DNA of 5,116 nt from Actinomycetes bacterium (GCA_023390875.1 JAEWCA010000356.1:1-5116); one strand, 5' to 3'. Positions 1 through 5,003 are shown, numbered from the stretch's first letter. The notes: generated from the sequence alone by a model not told the origin. Translations and numbers: made by a program.

Positions 1-1
1 C

Positions 2-307
2 GGGCCGGTGCGGGCCGTGCGCTGGCCGGCGACGGGGGTCGCCGAGCCGATCGACGGTGACGGCACCGTGTTCGCCCAGGCGGCCGACGTCAACGACCGC
101 GGCCGGGTCGTCGGCAACGTCCAGCTCGCCGACGGCTCCCAGCAGGGCTTCGTCCGCGACGCGCAGGGCGACCTGCGGGCCCTGACGCCGCAGGCCGACG
201 GCGACACGAGCCTGCTCACCGCCGTCAACGAGTCGGGGACCGCGGTCGGCTGCGTGCTCGCCGCGGACGGCACGGAGCGTGCCGTCATGCTCTACGGCAC
301 CCGCTGA
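2..307 (+). CDS. HAF-repeat protein, C-terminal fragment
   Basis: This is the 3' end of a longer gene whose frame is open to the left edge; the GTG at 8 is probably an internal valine. The visible ~100 residues hold about two HAF-type repeats. One contains A-x-D-V-N-D-R-G-R-V-V-G followed by G-F-V-R-D and a G-D-L-x-A-L stretch; the second has A-V-N-E-S-G-T-A-V-G and then R-A-V-M-L-Y, ending four residues before the stop. In this repeat family the N-D/E-x-G-x-V-G core alternates with short strands carrying 'A-F/V-x-W/L', and members are often secreted or surface-associated with no known enzymatic activity. The signal peptide, if any, would lie outside the window. The degenerate repeats could also belong to another beta-propeller-like protein. 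The repeat assignment is fairly sure; function and location are inference. Confidence 0.75.
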   Translation, partial: GPVRAVRWPATGVAEPIDGDGTVFAQAADVNDRGRVVGNVQLADGSQQGFVRDAQGDLRALTPQADGDTSLLTAVNESGTAVGCVLAADGTERAVMLYGTR

Positions 308-347
308 GACGGCCGGCGCTCGACGCGCGCCCTCGCGGCCCCGTGCC

Positions 348-353
348 TACCGT
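348..353 (+). promoter_or_regulatory. possible -10 element of the acidic microprotein gene
   Basis: TACCGT matches the actinobacterial TANNNT -10 pattern in a 73-bp gap that is otherwise almost free of A/T. It sits 27 bp upstream of the ATG at 381, which would give a leader of about 20 nt carrying the ribosome site. No convincing -35 hexamer is seen 16-18 bp upstream. Confidence 0.3.
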
Positions 354-368
354 GAGCGTCTCGCTCCC

Positions 369-375
369 AGGAGGT
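369..375 (+). promoter_or_regulatory. strong ribosome binding site fixing the start at 381
   Basis: AGGAGGT complements the 3' end of 16S rRNA almost perfectly and lies 5 nt before ATG 381. It decides this start over an upstream in-frame ATG at 279 that would overlap the preceding gene. Confidence 0.85.
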
Positions 376-380
376 GTGCC

Positions 381-527
381 ATGACCGGTCGCGACGATGA
401 CACCCCGGACGTCCCCGAGCTGCCCGAGGAGCTCGACGGCCTGCCGCACGACGAGCCCGCGGACTCGCCGCCCGCCATCGAGGACCCGGACGACCCGGAC
501 GCCCACGGCCCGCTCATCCAGGCCTGA
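381..527 (+). CDS. 48-residue acidic, proline-rich microprotein
   Basis: The protein is hypothetical and I do not recognise a family. It has 48 residues, of which 16 are Asp/Glu and 10 are Pro, with a single Arg and no Lys or Cys. Acidic/proline runs such as D-D-D-T-P-D and E-D-P-D-D-P-D make it very likely disordered and strongly anionic. There is no signal peptide or membrane segment, so it is probably cytoplasmic. The start is well supported by the AGGAGGT site 5 nt upstream and by a possible -10 in the gap, which suggests its own transcription unit downstream of the HAF gene. It runs convergently into the glycosyltransferase gene, with only 20 bp between stop codons. It could be a chaperone-like or nucleic-acid-mimicking acidic peptide, but nothing in the sequence establishes a role. 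Confidence 0.72.
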   Translation: MTGRDDDTPDVPELPEELDGLPHDEPADSPPAIEDPDDPDAHGPLIQA

Positions 528-542
528 GCGGTACCGGACCGC
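528..542. terminator. small hairpin between convergent stops, possible bidirectional terminator
   Basis: GCGGT and ACCGC form a 5-bp stem around a 5-nt loop in the 20-bp gap between two convergent genes. An alternative outer pairing, TGAGC (525-529) with GCTCA (546-550), includes both stop codons. There is no T-run on either side, and the stem is short for a terminator. Confidence 0.3.
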
Positions 543-547
543 CCGGC

Positions 548-1546
548 TCACAGCTGCGCCCGACGACGGAGCGCCGCGACGCTGGACGCCGCGCGCGGCA
601 GCCGGCGGCCGCGGTACGGCACGCCACCGGTGAGCCGCATCGCGACGGCCACCCACGTGCACACGGCTCGCTCGAGCAGCCACACGGGCGCCAGCGCCAC
701 GGTGGACGCCGGGAAGACGTCGGCCCCGCCCGCCCGGCGCCGACCGCGCCACGCGACCAGGGTGACGGCCCCGAGGACGCCCAGGACGGGTGCCGGCCGG
801 CGCCGGACGAGCGCCGCGAGCACCACGGGGAGCACGGCCGCCTCGGCGGCGAGGCGGACCGGCTGGGCGAAGCTGTCGTACGCCTGACGGACGCGCTGCG
901 ACCAGAACGTGCGGGACGACGGCGGCCGGCGCTCCACGCACAGGCCGGGGGCCCGGGCCTCGCGCCCGCCCGAGGCGACGACGGTCCGGATCAGCTCGAG
1001 GTTCTCGAACAGGACGTCGCCGTCGTAGCCGCCGGCTCGCAGCAGCCGGGACCGCCGGACGACGAGCGTGCCCGGGAAGTCGTCGCCCAGGCCACGGTTG
1101 ACGAGCGTGCGGGCGGTGTCCCAGCGCGCGTGCCAGGGCAGCGGACGGAACACGTTCTGCACGCGGACGACGTCCGCGCCGTCGAGCAGCGCCAGGGCGG
1201 CGCGCAGGTCGGCGGGCGTCCAGCGGACGTCGTCGTCGGCGATCACGACCGCCTCGGACCGCGCCAGGCGCACGCCGGTCATGACGCCAGCGACCTTCCC
1301 GTTCCGCCCGGGCCACGGTGCCGGCCGCACGTGGCGGACGGCCGGCGGCCAGGCAGCCCGGTGCGCGGCGAACACCGGCTCGGGTGAGCCGTCGACCACC
1401 GTGACCGGCACGTGCGTCACGAGGTCCGTGAGGTAGGCCGTCAGCTCGTCGAGGTCGTCGTCGCGCTGCCAGCGCAACGGCAGCACGTACTCGGCGGGCA
1501 GCAGCTCGGCGTCCGCCCGTGACGGGGTGCGCGTGTGCTGGTCCAT
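548..1546 (-). CDS. family 2-like glycosyltransferase with C-terminal membrane segments
   Basis: The predicted enzyme transfers a sugar from an activated donor, with its catalytic domain on the cytoplasmic face of the membrane. The 332 residues show a GT-A layout. A beta strand ends in V-V-D-G-S (50-54), then comes a G-K pair (83-84), then the donor/metal-binding acidic motif I-A-D-D-D (102-106). An E-N-L-E segment (181-184) takes the place of the usual catalytic E-D region, and R-V-R-Q-A-Y (218-223) takes the place of the (Q/R)xxRW motif. Hydrophobic stretches near 232-248, 253-266 and 283-303 suggest two or three membrane segments, a plan also seen in ceramide glucosyltransferase/HpnI-like enzymes. 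Donor and acceptor cannot be read from sequence. The start ATG has GGGAG 5 nt upstream. It is the last gene of a minus-strand block, but a possible -10 at 1592-1597 could give it its own promoter. The ~20-residue Arg-rich tail is unassigned. Confidence 0.82.
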   Translation of the reverse strand: MDQHTRTPSRADAELLPAEYVLPLRWQRDDDLDELTAYLTDLVTHVPVTVVDGSPEPVFAAHRAAWPPAVRHVRPAPWPGRNGKVAGVMTGVRLARSEAVVIADDDVRWTPADLRAALALLDGADVVRVQNVFRPLPWHARWDTARTLVNRGLGDDFPGTLVVRRSRLLRAGGYDGDVLFENLELIRTVVASGGREARAPGLCVERRPPSSRTFWSQRVRQAYDSFAQPVRLAAEAAVLPVVLAALVRRRPAPVLGVLGAVTLVAWRGRRRAGGADVFPASTVALAPVWLLERAVCTWVAVAMRLTGGVPYRGRRLPRAASSVAALRRRAQL

Positions 1547-1581
1547 CGTCGCTCCCGTGCCCTGGCCGGGGCCGGTGCTGG

Positions 1582-1590
1582 ACCTCCTCC
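1582..1590 (-). promoter_or_regulatory. orphan Shine-Dalgarno-like sequence upstream of the glycosyltransferase
   Basis: On the minus strand this reads GGAGGAGGT, a near-ideal ribosome site, but no ATG, GTG or TTG follows within the usual 5-12 nt. The glycosyltransferase ATG is 35 nt further downstream and has its own, weaker GGGAG. It may be a standby site or chance. Confidence 0.3.
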
Positions 1591-1591
1591 G

Positions 1592-1597
1592 AGCGTA
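1592..1597 (-). promoter_or_regulatory. possible -10 element of the glycosyltransferase gene
   Basis: The minus strand reads TACGCT, matching TANNNT, in the 81-bp gap between the acidic microprotein stop and the glycosyltransferase start. No good -35 is visible. If used, transcription would start around 1585 and leave a leader of about 40 nt. Confidence 0.3.
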
Positions 1598-1604
1598 GGG
1601 CGAG

Positions 1605-1622
1605 CGGGCGTCCTCGCACCCG
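1605..1622 (-). terminator. possible hairpin terminator after the microprotein pair
   Basis: On the minus strand CGGGTG and CGCCCG pair over 6 bp (one G-U) around a 6-nt loop, beginning 5 nt after the stop codon at 1628. There is no U-tract, as is common in high-GC actinomycetes. It would separate the microprotein pair from the glycosyltransferase gene. Confidence 0.35.
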
Positions 1623-1627
1623 GACCG

Positions 1628-1777
1628 TCACCCCGGCGGCTCGGCCGTCCCGTCGTCCGTCGGCTGCTCCGGCGTCTCCTCGTCCGGGTCCCAGTCGGAG
1701 GCCTCGGCCGCCGACCACGTGTCGGGCGTGGGGGCGGGAGGCAGGCGGCGTCCGCTGCGCCCGTCGCTCTCGGTCAT
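1628..1777 (-). CDS. 49-residue acidic microprotein, coupled to the zinc-finger gene
   Basis: The protein is hypothetical and I do not recognise a family. Its 49 residues start with a short polar/basic segment (R7, R10, R11). A proline-rich linker, one W-S-A-A-E-A-S-D-W segment (21-29) with two tryptophans, and an acidic/proline tail follow. Thirteen residues are Asp/Glu; there is no Cys, signal peptide or membrane segment. The start is well supported: GAGGAGGT lies 7 nt upstream, and the ATG overlaps the preceding gene's TGA by four bases (ATGA), the classic arrangement for translational coupling. The two short proteins are therefore probably made together, and this acidic one could bind the basic zinc-finger partner. 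That pairing is inference. A longer in-frame reading that begins far upstream runs through the zinc-finger gene and has no support. Confidence 0.68.
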   Translation of the reverse strand: MTESDGRSGRRLPPAPTPDTWSAAEASDWDPDEETPEQPTDDGTAEPPG

Positions 1778-1959
1778 GCCACCGACCTCCTCGGGCGGTC
1801 GCTCGCCAGGTCCGGCTGCCGCGGCACCGCGGCCCCGGCGGTCGTGGCCGGTGCGCGGTCGCGCTGGTGCAGACGCTCGCAGGCACGGGCGAGCGACGGG
1901 ACAGGATGCTCCTTGCCGCACTCGGCGCACACCCACGGGTCGGGAATGTGGTTGCTCAT
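1774..1959 (-). CDS. 61-residue putative zinc-finger microprotein
   Basis: A small protein of unknown function with a likely zinc site near the N-terminus: W9-V-C11-x2-C14, then 12 residues, then C27-x3-H31. The spacing C-x2-C-x12-C-x3-H is that of a classic beta-beta-alpha zinc finger with the first His replaced by Cys. The stretch before C27 (S-L-A-R-A) could start the helix. The remaining ~30 residues are Ala/Pro/Arg-rich, end in a basic D-R-P-R-R-S-V-A tail, and are probably disordered. The start is chosen by GAGGAG 7 nt upstream; the longer in-frame reading adds only Arg/Pro-rich sequence covering the upstream hairpins. Its stop overlaps the next gene's start (ATGA). Small proteins of this type can bind nucleic acid or a protein partner, but neither is shown here. 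Confidence 0.7.
   Translation of the reverse strand: MSNHIPDPWVCAECGKEHPVPSLARACERLHQRDRAPATTAGAAVPRQPDLASDRPRRSVA
1785..1792 (-). promoter_or_regulatory. ribosome binding site of the acidic microprotein gene
   Basis: The minus strand reads GAGGAGGT, 7 nt before the ATG at 1777, and lies inside the 3' end of the zinc-finger gene. It fixes the 49-residue start and allows reinitiation by ribosomes ending at 1774. Confidence 0.8.
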
Positions 1960-1966
1960 GCGCGAT

Positions 1967-1972
1967 CTCCTC
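1967..1972 (-). promoter_or_regulatory. ribosome binding site of the zinc-finger gene
   Basis: The minus strand reads GAGGAG, 7 nt before the ATG at 1959. A 6-bp GC stem with a 5-nt loop (CGGCCC 1975-1980 / GGGCCG 1986-1991) sits immediately upstream and could affect access to it. Confidence 0.7.
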
Positions 1973-2006
1973 GACGGCCCGGACGGGGCCGGACGCGGCA
2001 CGGAGC

Positions 2007-2035
2007 CCGGGGCCTCGTGCCGAGCGAGGCCCCGG
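2007..2035 (-). terminator. perfect 11-bp GC hairpin, likely terminator after ligD
   Basis: CCGGGGCCTCG (2007-2017) and its exact complement CGAGGCCCCGG (2025-2035) enclose a 7-nt loop. It lies 164 bp past the ligD stop and 47 bp before the zinc-finger start, both on the minus strand, so it is well placed to end the ligD transcript. It lacks a T-run, as is usual for strong hairpin terminators in high-GC actinomycetes. It could instead be a leader hairpin of the zinc-finger mRNA. Confidence 0.5.
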
Positions 2036-2198
2036 CAGGCTGCACGGCCTCTCGTCCGATGGTGAGCCCGTGCGCTCGGACCGGCCACCCGGCGCGCGGA
2101 GCTCAGCGAGGCCCGGCGGCGTCGACGCGCTCGTCGTCACGGACCGCGCGCGTCCTCTGGGGGTGCGTGCTCTGCCACCTGGCGTGCTCGTCGCGGGC

Positions 2199-3836
2199 TC
2201 AGCCCAGCCGAGGGAGCACCTGGTCGGCCGCGAGCACCGTCCGGAACGGGTCGCCGCGCTCGGCGACCCGGTCGAGGACGGTCCGCACCGTGAAGGCGTC
2301 CGGTCGCAGCCACGACTCGTCCAGCTCGTCCCACGTGATCGGTGCCGACACCGGCGCGCCGGCCGCCGCCCGCGGGCTGTACGGGGCGACGAGCGTCTTG
2401 TTGATCGCGTTCTGCGTGTAGTCGAGCCGGGCCTGGCCGCCGCGCTCGCGGACCTCCCAGCGCCAGCTCACGAGGTCCGGGACGACCTTGCCGACGGTGC
2501 GCGAGACCCGCTCGACCCACGCCCGGGTCTCGTCGAACGAGGGACCGACCGCGATCGGGACCCAGATCTGGATCCCGCGCCGACCCGTGAGCTTCGGCTG
2601 CGCCCGGACGCCGAGGTGGTCGAACGCGTCCCGGTGCAGCCGGGCCAGCAGCAGCACGTCCTCCCAGGAGGTCGACGTGCCGGGATCGAGGTCGACGAGC
2701 GCATACGTGGGCAGGTGCGGGTCGCTCGTGCGGGACGTCCACGCGTGCCACTCGAGCGCACCGAAGTTCGCGGCCCAGACGAGCGCGGCGGGCTCGTCGA
2801 CGACGAGGTACGTCGTCGTCTCGCCGGGGTCCGCCTCGGGGTTGTCCCAGCGGCCGATCCACTCCGGCGCGTGATCGGGCAGCTGCTTGTGCCAGAACCC
2901 CTTGCTCCCCGCGCCCTGCGGGAAGCGGTGCATGTTGAGCGCCCGACCTCGCAGGTACGGCAGCACCACGGGGCCGATCTGCGCGGCGTACCGGACGAGC
3001 TCGCGCTTGATGACCGGCTCCTCACCGTCCCGCGCGGGGAACAGCACCTTGTCGAGGTTCGTCAGCTTCAGTCGCCGGCCGTGCACCTCCCACGTGCCTG
3101 CCGGCCCGAGGTCGTCGAGCGCGTCCAGCTCGTCGCCCGTGGGCGCCGGCCAGGTCTCGTGGTGCGGCTCCGTGCGGGTCCCGGGGTGCAGCTCGACCGA
3201 CGCCTGCGCGGCCGGCAGGTCCGAGCGCCACAGCCGGTCCGGGTCGGCCTTGACCTCGTCGTTGGTCCGCCCGGACAGCACCGAGCGCGGGTGGTCCTCC
3301 GCGTCCCAGCCCGCCACGGCGTGCTCGTCCTTCTTGTGCAGCAGCAGCCACTGCTCCTTGCCGCTGCGCTCGTCCGCGTCACCGCGCCGCACGAGCACGA
3401 AGTGACCCTGCAGCTTGGCCCCGTGCACCTCCGCGTGCAGCTCACCGGCCGCCAGCTCCGCGTGCGGGTCGCCCGTCTTGTACGGCACCCACGTCCCGGT
3501 GTCCCACACGATCACGTCCCCGCCGCCGTACTCGCCGGCCGGGATGACACCCTCGAAGTCGATGTACTCGAGCGGGTGGTCCTCCACGTGCACCGCCATC
3601 CGCCGGGCGGCGGGGTCGAGCGTCGGACCCCGGGGGACCGCCCAGCTCACGAGCACGCCGTCGACCTCGAACCGCAGGTCGTAGTGCAGCCGCCTGGCGC
3701 GGTGGCGCTGGACGACGAACCGGCGCGCTGCCGGCTCGTCGTCCGCGCGCGGGCGCGCCCCCGACGGCTCCGGGGTGCGGCTGAAGTCCCGCATCGACCG
3801 GTACCTGTCGAGGCCCGCGTCCTTCTTCGGCACCAT
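2199..3836 (-). CDS. ligD: LigD-type 3'-phosphoesterase/polymerase fusion without ligase domain
   Basis: Predicted DNA end-processing enzyme of bacterial non-homologous end joining: it trims 3'-phosphate/ribonucleotide ends and fills gaps. The 545 residues hold two domains. The phosphoesterase domain (about 15-190) carries H45, H51-x-D53-x-R55, H87 and Y91, with the same spacing as the known catalytic set of Pseudomonas LigD. The primase-type polymerase domain (about 250-540) has L-T-N-L-D-K-V-L-F-P (258-267), the metal-binding V-D-L-D-P-G (D382, D384), the third acidic residue D472 in L-D-Y-T-Q-N, and A-P-Y-S-P-R-A and W-D-E-L near the end. There is no ligase domain (no K-x-D-G nucleotidyl motif), so a separate ligase and Ku would be partners. 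In motif II the usual G-L-H is G-I-Q (Q423). The start at 3836 is chosen because the L-x-x-Y-x-x-x-R-D-F leader (9-18) is typical; the ribosome site (GAGGG, 10 nt away) is weak. ATG 3794 is possible but loses this leader. Confidence 0.9.
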   Translation of the reverse strand: MVPKKDAGLDRYRSMRDFSRTPEPSGARPRADDEPAARRFVVQRHRARRLHYDLRFEVDGVLVSWAVPRGPTLDPAARRMAVHVEDHPLEYIDFEGVIPAGEYGGGDVIVWDTGTWVPYKTGDPHAELAAGELHAEVHGAKLQGHFVLVRRGDADERSGKEQWLLLHKKDEHAVAGWDAEDHPRSVLSGRTNDEVKADPDRLWRSDLPAAQASVELHPGTRTEPHHETWPAPTGDELDALDDLGPAGTWEVHGRRLKLTNLDKVLFPARDGEEPVIKRELVRYAAQIGPVVLPYLRGRALNMHRFPQGAGSKGFWHKQLPDHAPEWIGRWDNPEADPGETTTYLVVDEPAALVWAANFGALEWHAWTSRTSDPHLPTYALVDLDPGTSTSWEDVLLLARLHRDAFDHLGVRAQPKLTGRRGIQIWVPIAVGPSFDETRAWVERVSRTVGKVVPDLVSWRWEVRERGGQARLDYTQNAINKTLVAPYSPRAAAGAPVSAPITWDELDESWLRPDAFTVRTVLDRVAERGDPFRTVLAADQVLPRLG

Positions 3837-3866
3837 CCGCGTCCGTCCCTCGGGGCTGCGGTGACT

Positions 3867-3890
3867 CCGTGCGGAGCTCGTCCCGCACGG
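3867..3890. promoter_or_regulatory. 8-bp dyad overlapping the possible ligD -10, candidate operator
   Basis: CCGTGCGG and its exact complement CCGCACGG are separated by 8 bp (8-8-8). The right arm overlaps the minus-strand TACCGT at 3887-3892, so a bound dimer would cover the ligD promoter from -10 to about +14. The same bases could form an RNA hairpin in the ligD leader. The regulator is unknown. Confidence 0.35.
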
Positions 3891-3892
3891 TA
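3887..3892 (-). promoter_or_regulatory. possible -10 element of ligD
   Basis: The minus strand reads TACCGT (TANNNT) 50 bp upstream of the ligD ATG, implying a leader of roughly 45 nt. The -35 region is poor (GACGTC-like at 17-bp spacing). Confidence 0.3.
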
Positions 3893-4085
3893 CCGGCGAC
3901 ATTCTCGACGACGTCCGGCAGGTCCGTCGCGCCGAAGAACCAGGCGCCACGCTCTCCGCACCCGTCGTCGCGGCCGCTCGACCCGGCCCGTACGCCGCGG
4001 GTGCGGGCCGCGCGCTCGTGGTCGACAGTGGGCGGGTGGCGAAGCAGTCCGCCCGCTGGACCCAGGTCCGACCCGACACCGCCGC

Positions 4086-4091
4086 GAGGAG
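4086..4091 (+). promoter_or_regulatory. ribosome binding site fixing the GTG start at 4099
   Basis: GAGGAG lies 7 nt before GTG 4099. It selects this start over the in-frame GTG at 4018, which has no comparable site and would add 27 residues unlike any CBS domain. Confidence 0.75.
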
Positions 4092-4098
4092 CGACACC

Positions 4099-4515
4099 GT
4101 GCCGCACACCGTCTCCCAGTTCATGACCGCCCACCCCACCGTCGTCGAGGTCACCGACACGCTGCGCGCCGTCGCGCAGACGATGGCCACGCAGGACGTC
4201 GGCGCGCTGGTGGTGGCCGAGAACGGTGCCGTCGTCGGCATCGTCACCGACCGCGACCTCGTCGTCCGCGGCCTCGCCGAGGGCATCGGGCTGGACGCAC
4301 CGGTCGGCCGGCTCGCGACCGACGAGCTCGTGAGCGTCGGACCCGACGACGCCGTCGCTGAGGTCGTCCAGATCATGCGCGACCGGGCGGTCCGTCGCGT
4401 GCCCGTCGTCCAGGGCGACGAGGCGGTCGGCATCGTCAGCATCGGCGACCTCGCCCAGGCACTGGACTCCGGCTCGGCGCTCGCGGACATCTCCGCGGCA
4501 CCGCCGAACGACTGA
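4099..4515 (+). CDS. two-CBS-domain protein
   Basis: A 138-residue soluble protein made almost entirely of a tandem CBS pair (Bateman module), which in this family binds adenine nucleotides or S-adenosyl compounds and signals energy state to a partner. The first CBS runs from about 4 to 60 (opening V-S-Q-F-M-T) and the second from about 70 to 122. Each ends with the G-h-x-(T/S)-x-x-D ligand motif: G47-I-V-T50-D-R-D53 and G111-I-V-S114-I-G-D117, so both sites look intact. There is no extra catalytic or DNA-binding domain, so the target is unknown. Stand-alone CBS pairs of this length are frequent in actinomycetes. The GTG start is set by GAGGAG 7 nt upstream. It is divergent from ligD and convergent with the PPOX gene, with 11 bp between stops. 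The last ~16 residues are an unassigned Ala/Ser-rich tail. Confidence 0.9.
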   Translation: MPHTVSQFMTAHPTVVEVTDTLRAVAQTMATQDVGALVVAENGAVVGIVTDRDLVVRGLAEGIGLDAPVGRLATDELVSVGPDDAVAEVVQIMRDRAVRRVPVVQGDEAVGIVSIGDLAQALDSGSALADISAAPPND

Positions 4516-4526
4516 TCGCCCGCGGG

Positions 4527-5003
4527 TCAGCCGTCCAGCCTCGCCGCGACGTCGGCCGGGAAGCCGCCCGTCGCGACCGGCCCCCACCGCGTGGGCGTGA
4601 TGCGGATCAGCGACTTGCCCTGCACCCGCATCGCCGCCCGGTACTCGTCCCAGTCCGGGTGCTCACCCGCGATGCACCGGTAGTAGTCGACGAGCGCGTC
4701 CTCCGCCTCGGGCATGTGCAGCACCTCCGCCGTGCCGTCGACCTGCACCCAGGCGCCGCCGAAGTCGTCGGACAGGACGCACACGCTGACCTGGGGGTCG
4801 CGTTCGGCGTTGACCGTCTTGGCGCGGCCCGGGTACGTGGAGATGACGAGGCGGCCGTCCTGGTCGACCCCGCCGGTGACGGGGGAGACCTGGGGCCGCC
4901 CGTCCTTGCGGGTCGTGACGAGGACGAAGCTGTGGCGGTCGCGGACGAAGTCCAGCAGGCCGGTGCGGTCGACGGGCGTGGTGGTGGCGATGGTGCGTGG
5001 CAT
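4527..5003 (-). CDS. PPOX-class, probably F420-dependent oxidoreductase (Rv1155-like)
   Basis: The 158-residue split-barrel flavin/deazaflavin protein matches the pyridoxamine-phosphate-oxidase-like family. It begins with the core D-G-R-P-Q-V-S-P-V (34-42). The phosphate-contact segment R60-A-K62-T-V-N65 follows, then R-D-P-Q-V-S-V-C-V, and I-A-G-E-H-P-D-W-D-E-Y-R-A-A-M (111-125). The last two segments resemble Mycobacterium tuberculosis Rv1155, whose relatives bind F420; FMN binding cannot be excluded. Such enzymes, active as homodimers in the cytoplasm, reduce small unsaturated substrates, and the physiological substrate is generally unknown. The length is normal for the family. The ATG is preceded only by GGTGGAGGC, where GGAGG is 1 nt and GGTGG 4 nt away, too close for a standard site. 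A TACGGT element ends 6 nt before the ATG, so leaderless expression is possible. Confidence 0.9.
   Translation of the reverse strand: MPRTIATTTPVDRTGLLDFVRDRHSFVLVTTRKDGRPQVSPVTGGVDQDGRLVISTYPGRAKTVNAERDPQVSVCVLSDDFGGAWVQVDGTAEVLHMPEAEDALVDYYRCIAGEHPDWDEYRAAMRVQGKSLIRITPTRWGPVATGGFPADVAARLDG

Larger units (their letters stand above)
3837..4098. other. divergent intergenic region between ligD and the CBS gene
   Basis: This 262-bp stretch must hold the promoters of both divergent genes. It contains an 8-bp dyad (3867-3890) and a minus-strand TACCGT (3887-3892) suited to ligD. No TANNNT element is visible on the plus strand for the CBS gene. The plus frame of the CBS gene is open back to 3865 and includes a GTG at 4018. 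That frame has no earlier start, and the good ribosome site lies at 4086-4091, so I treat it as non-coding. Confidence 0.6.

Noticed and set aside
279..380. Upstream start at ATG 279 for the acidic microprotein
   Set aside because: It overlaps the HAF gene, adds an Arg-rich segment of different composition, and ignores the AGGAGGT site right before ATG 381.
1609..1621. 13-base string shared with 5101-5113 as a dispersed repeat
   Set aside because: At this base composition one or more 13-base matches between strands of a 5-kb window are expected by chance; kept only as a side note to the edge hairpin.
3857..3960. Protein-like minus-strand stretch in the ligD-CBS spacer (contains W-F-F-G-A-T-D-L-P-D-V-V-E-N-V)
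   Set aside because: It looks coding by composition but has no start codon or ribosome site in frame, and no stop until deep inside ligD. It may be chance or a decayed gene remnant; not supportable as a feature.
4018..4098. N-terminal extension of the CBS protein from GTG 4018
   Set aside because: No ribosome site, and the residues do not resemble a CBS domain; GAGGAG at 4086-4091 supports GTG 4099.
1719..4361. Very long plus-strand open frame (about 880 codons) antisense to ligD and the microprotein genes
   Set aside because: It is Arg/Pro-rich, has no domain signal, and mirrors the real minus-strand LigD frame; long antisense frames are expected in DNA this GC-rich.
3837..4490. Upstream extension of the ligD frame to ATG 4490
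   Set aside because: The added 218 residues are antisense to the CBS gene and have Ser/Thr/Arg-rich shadow composition; the typical LigD leader starts just after 3836.
4512..4530. CTGA...TCAG inverted repeat between the CBS and PPOX stops
   Set aside because: Two convergent TGA stops form this pairing automatically, and the inner bases do not extend the stem, so it is not a credible terminator.
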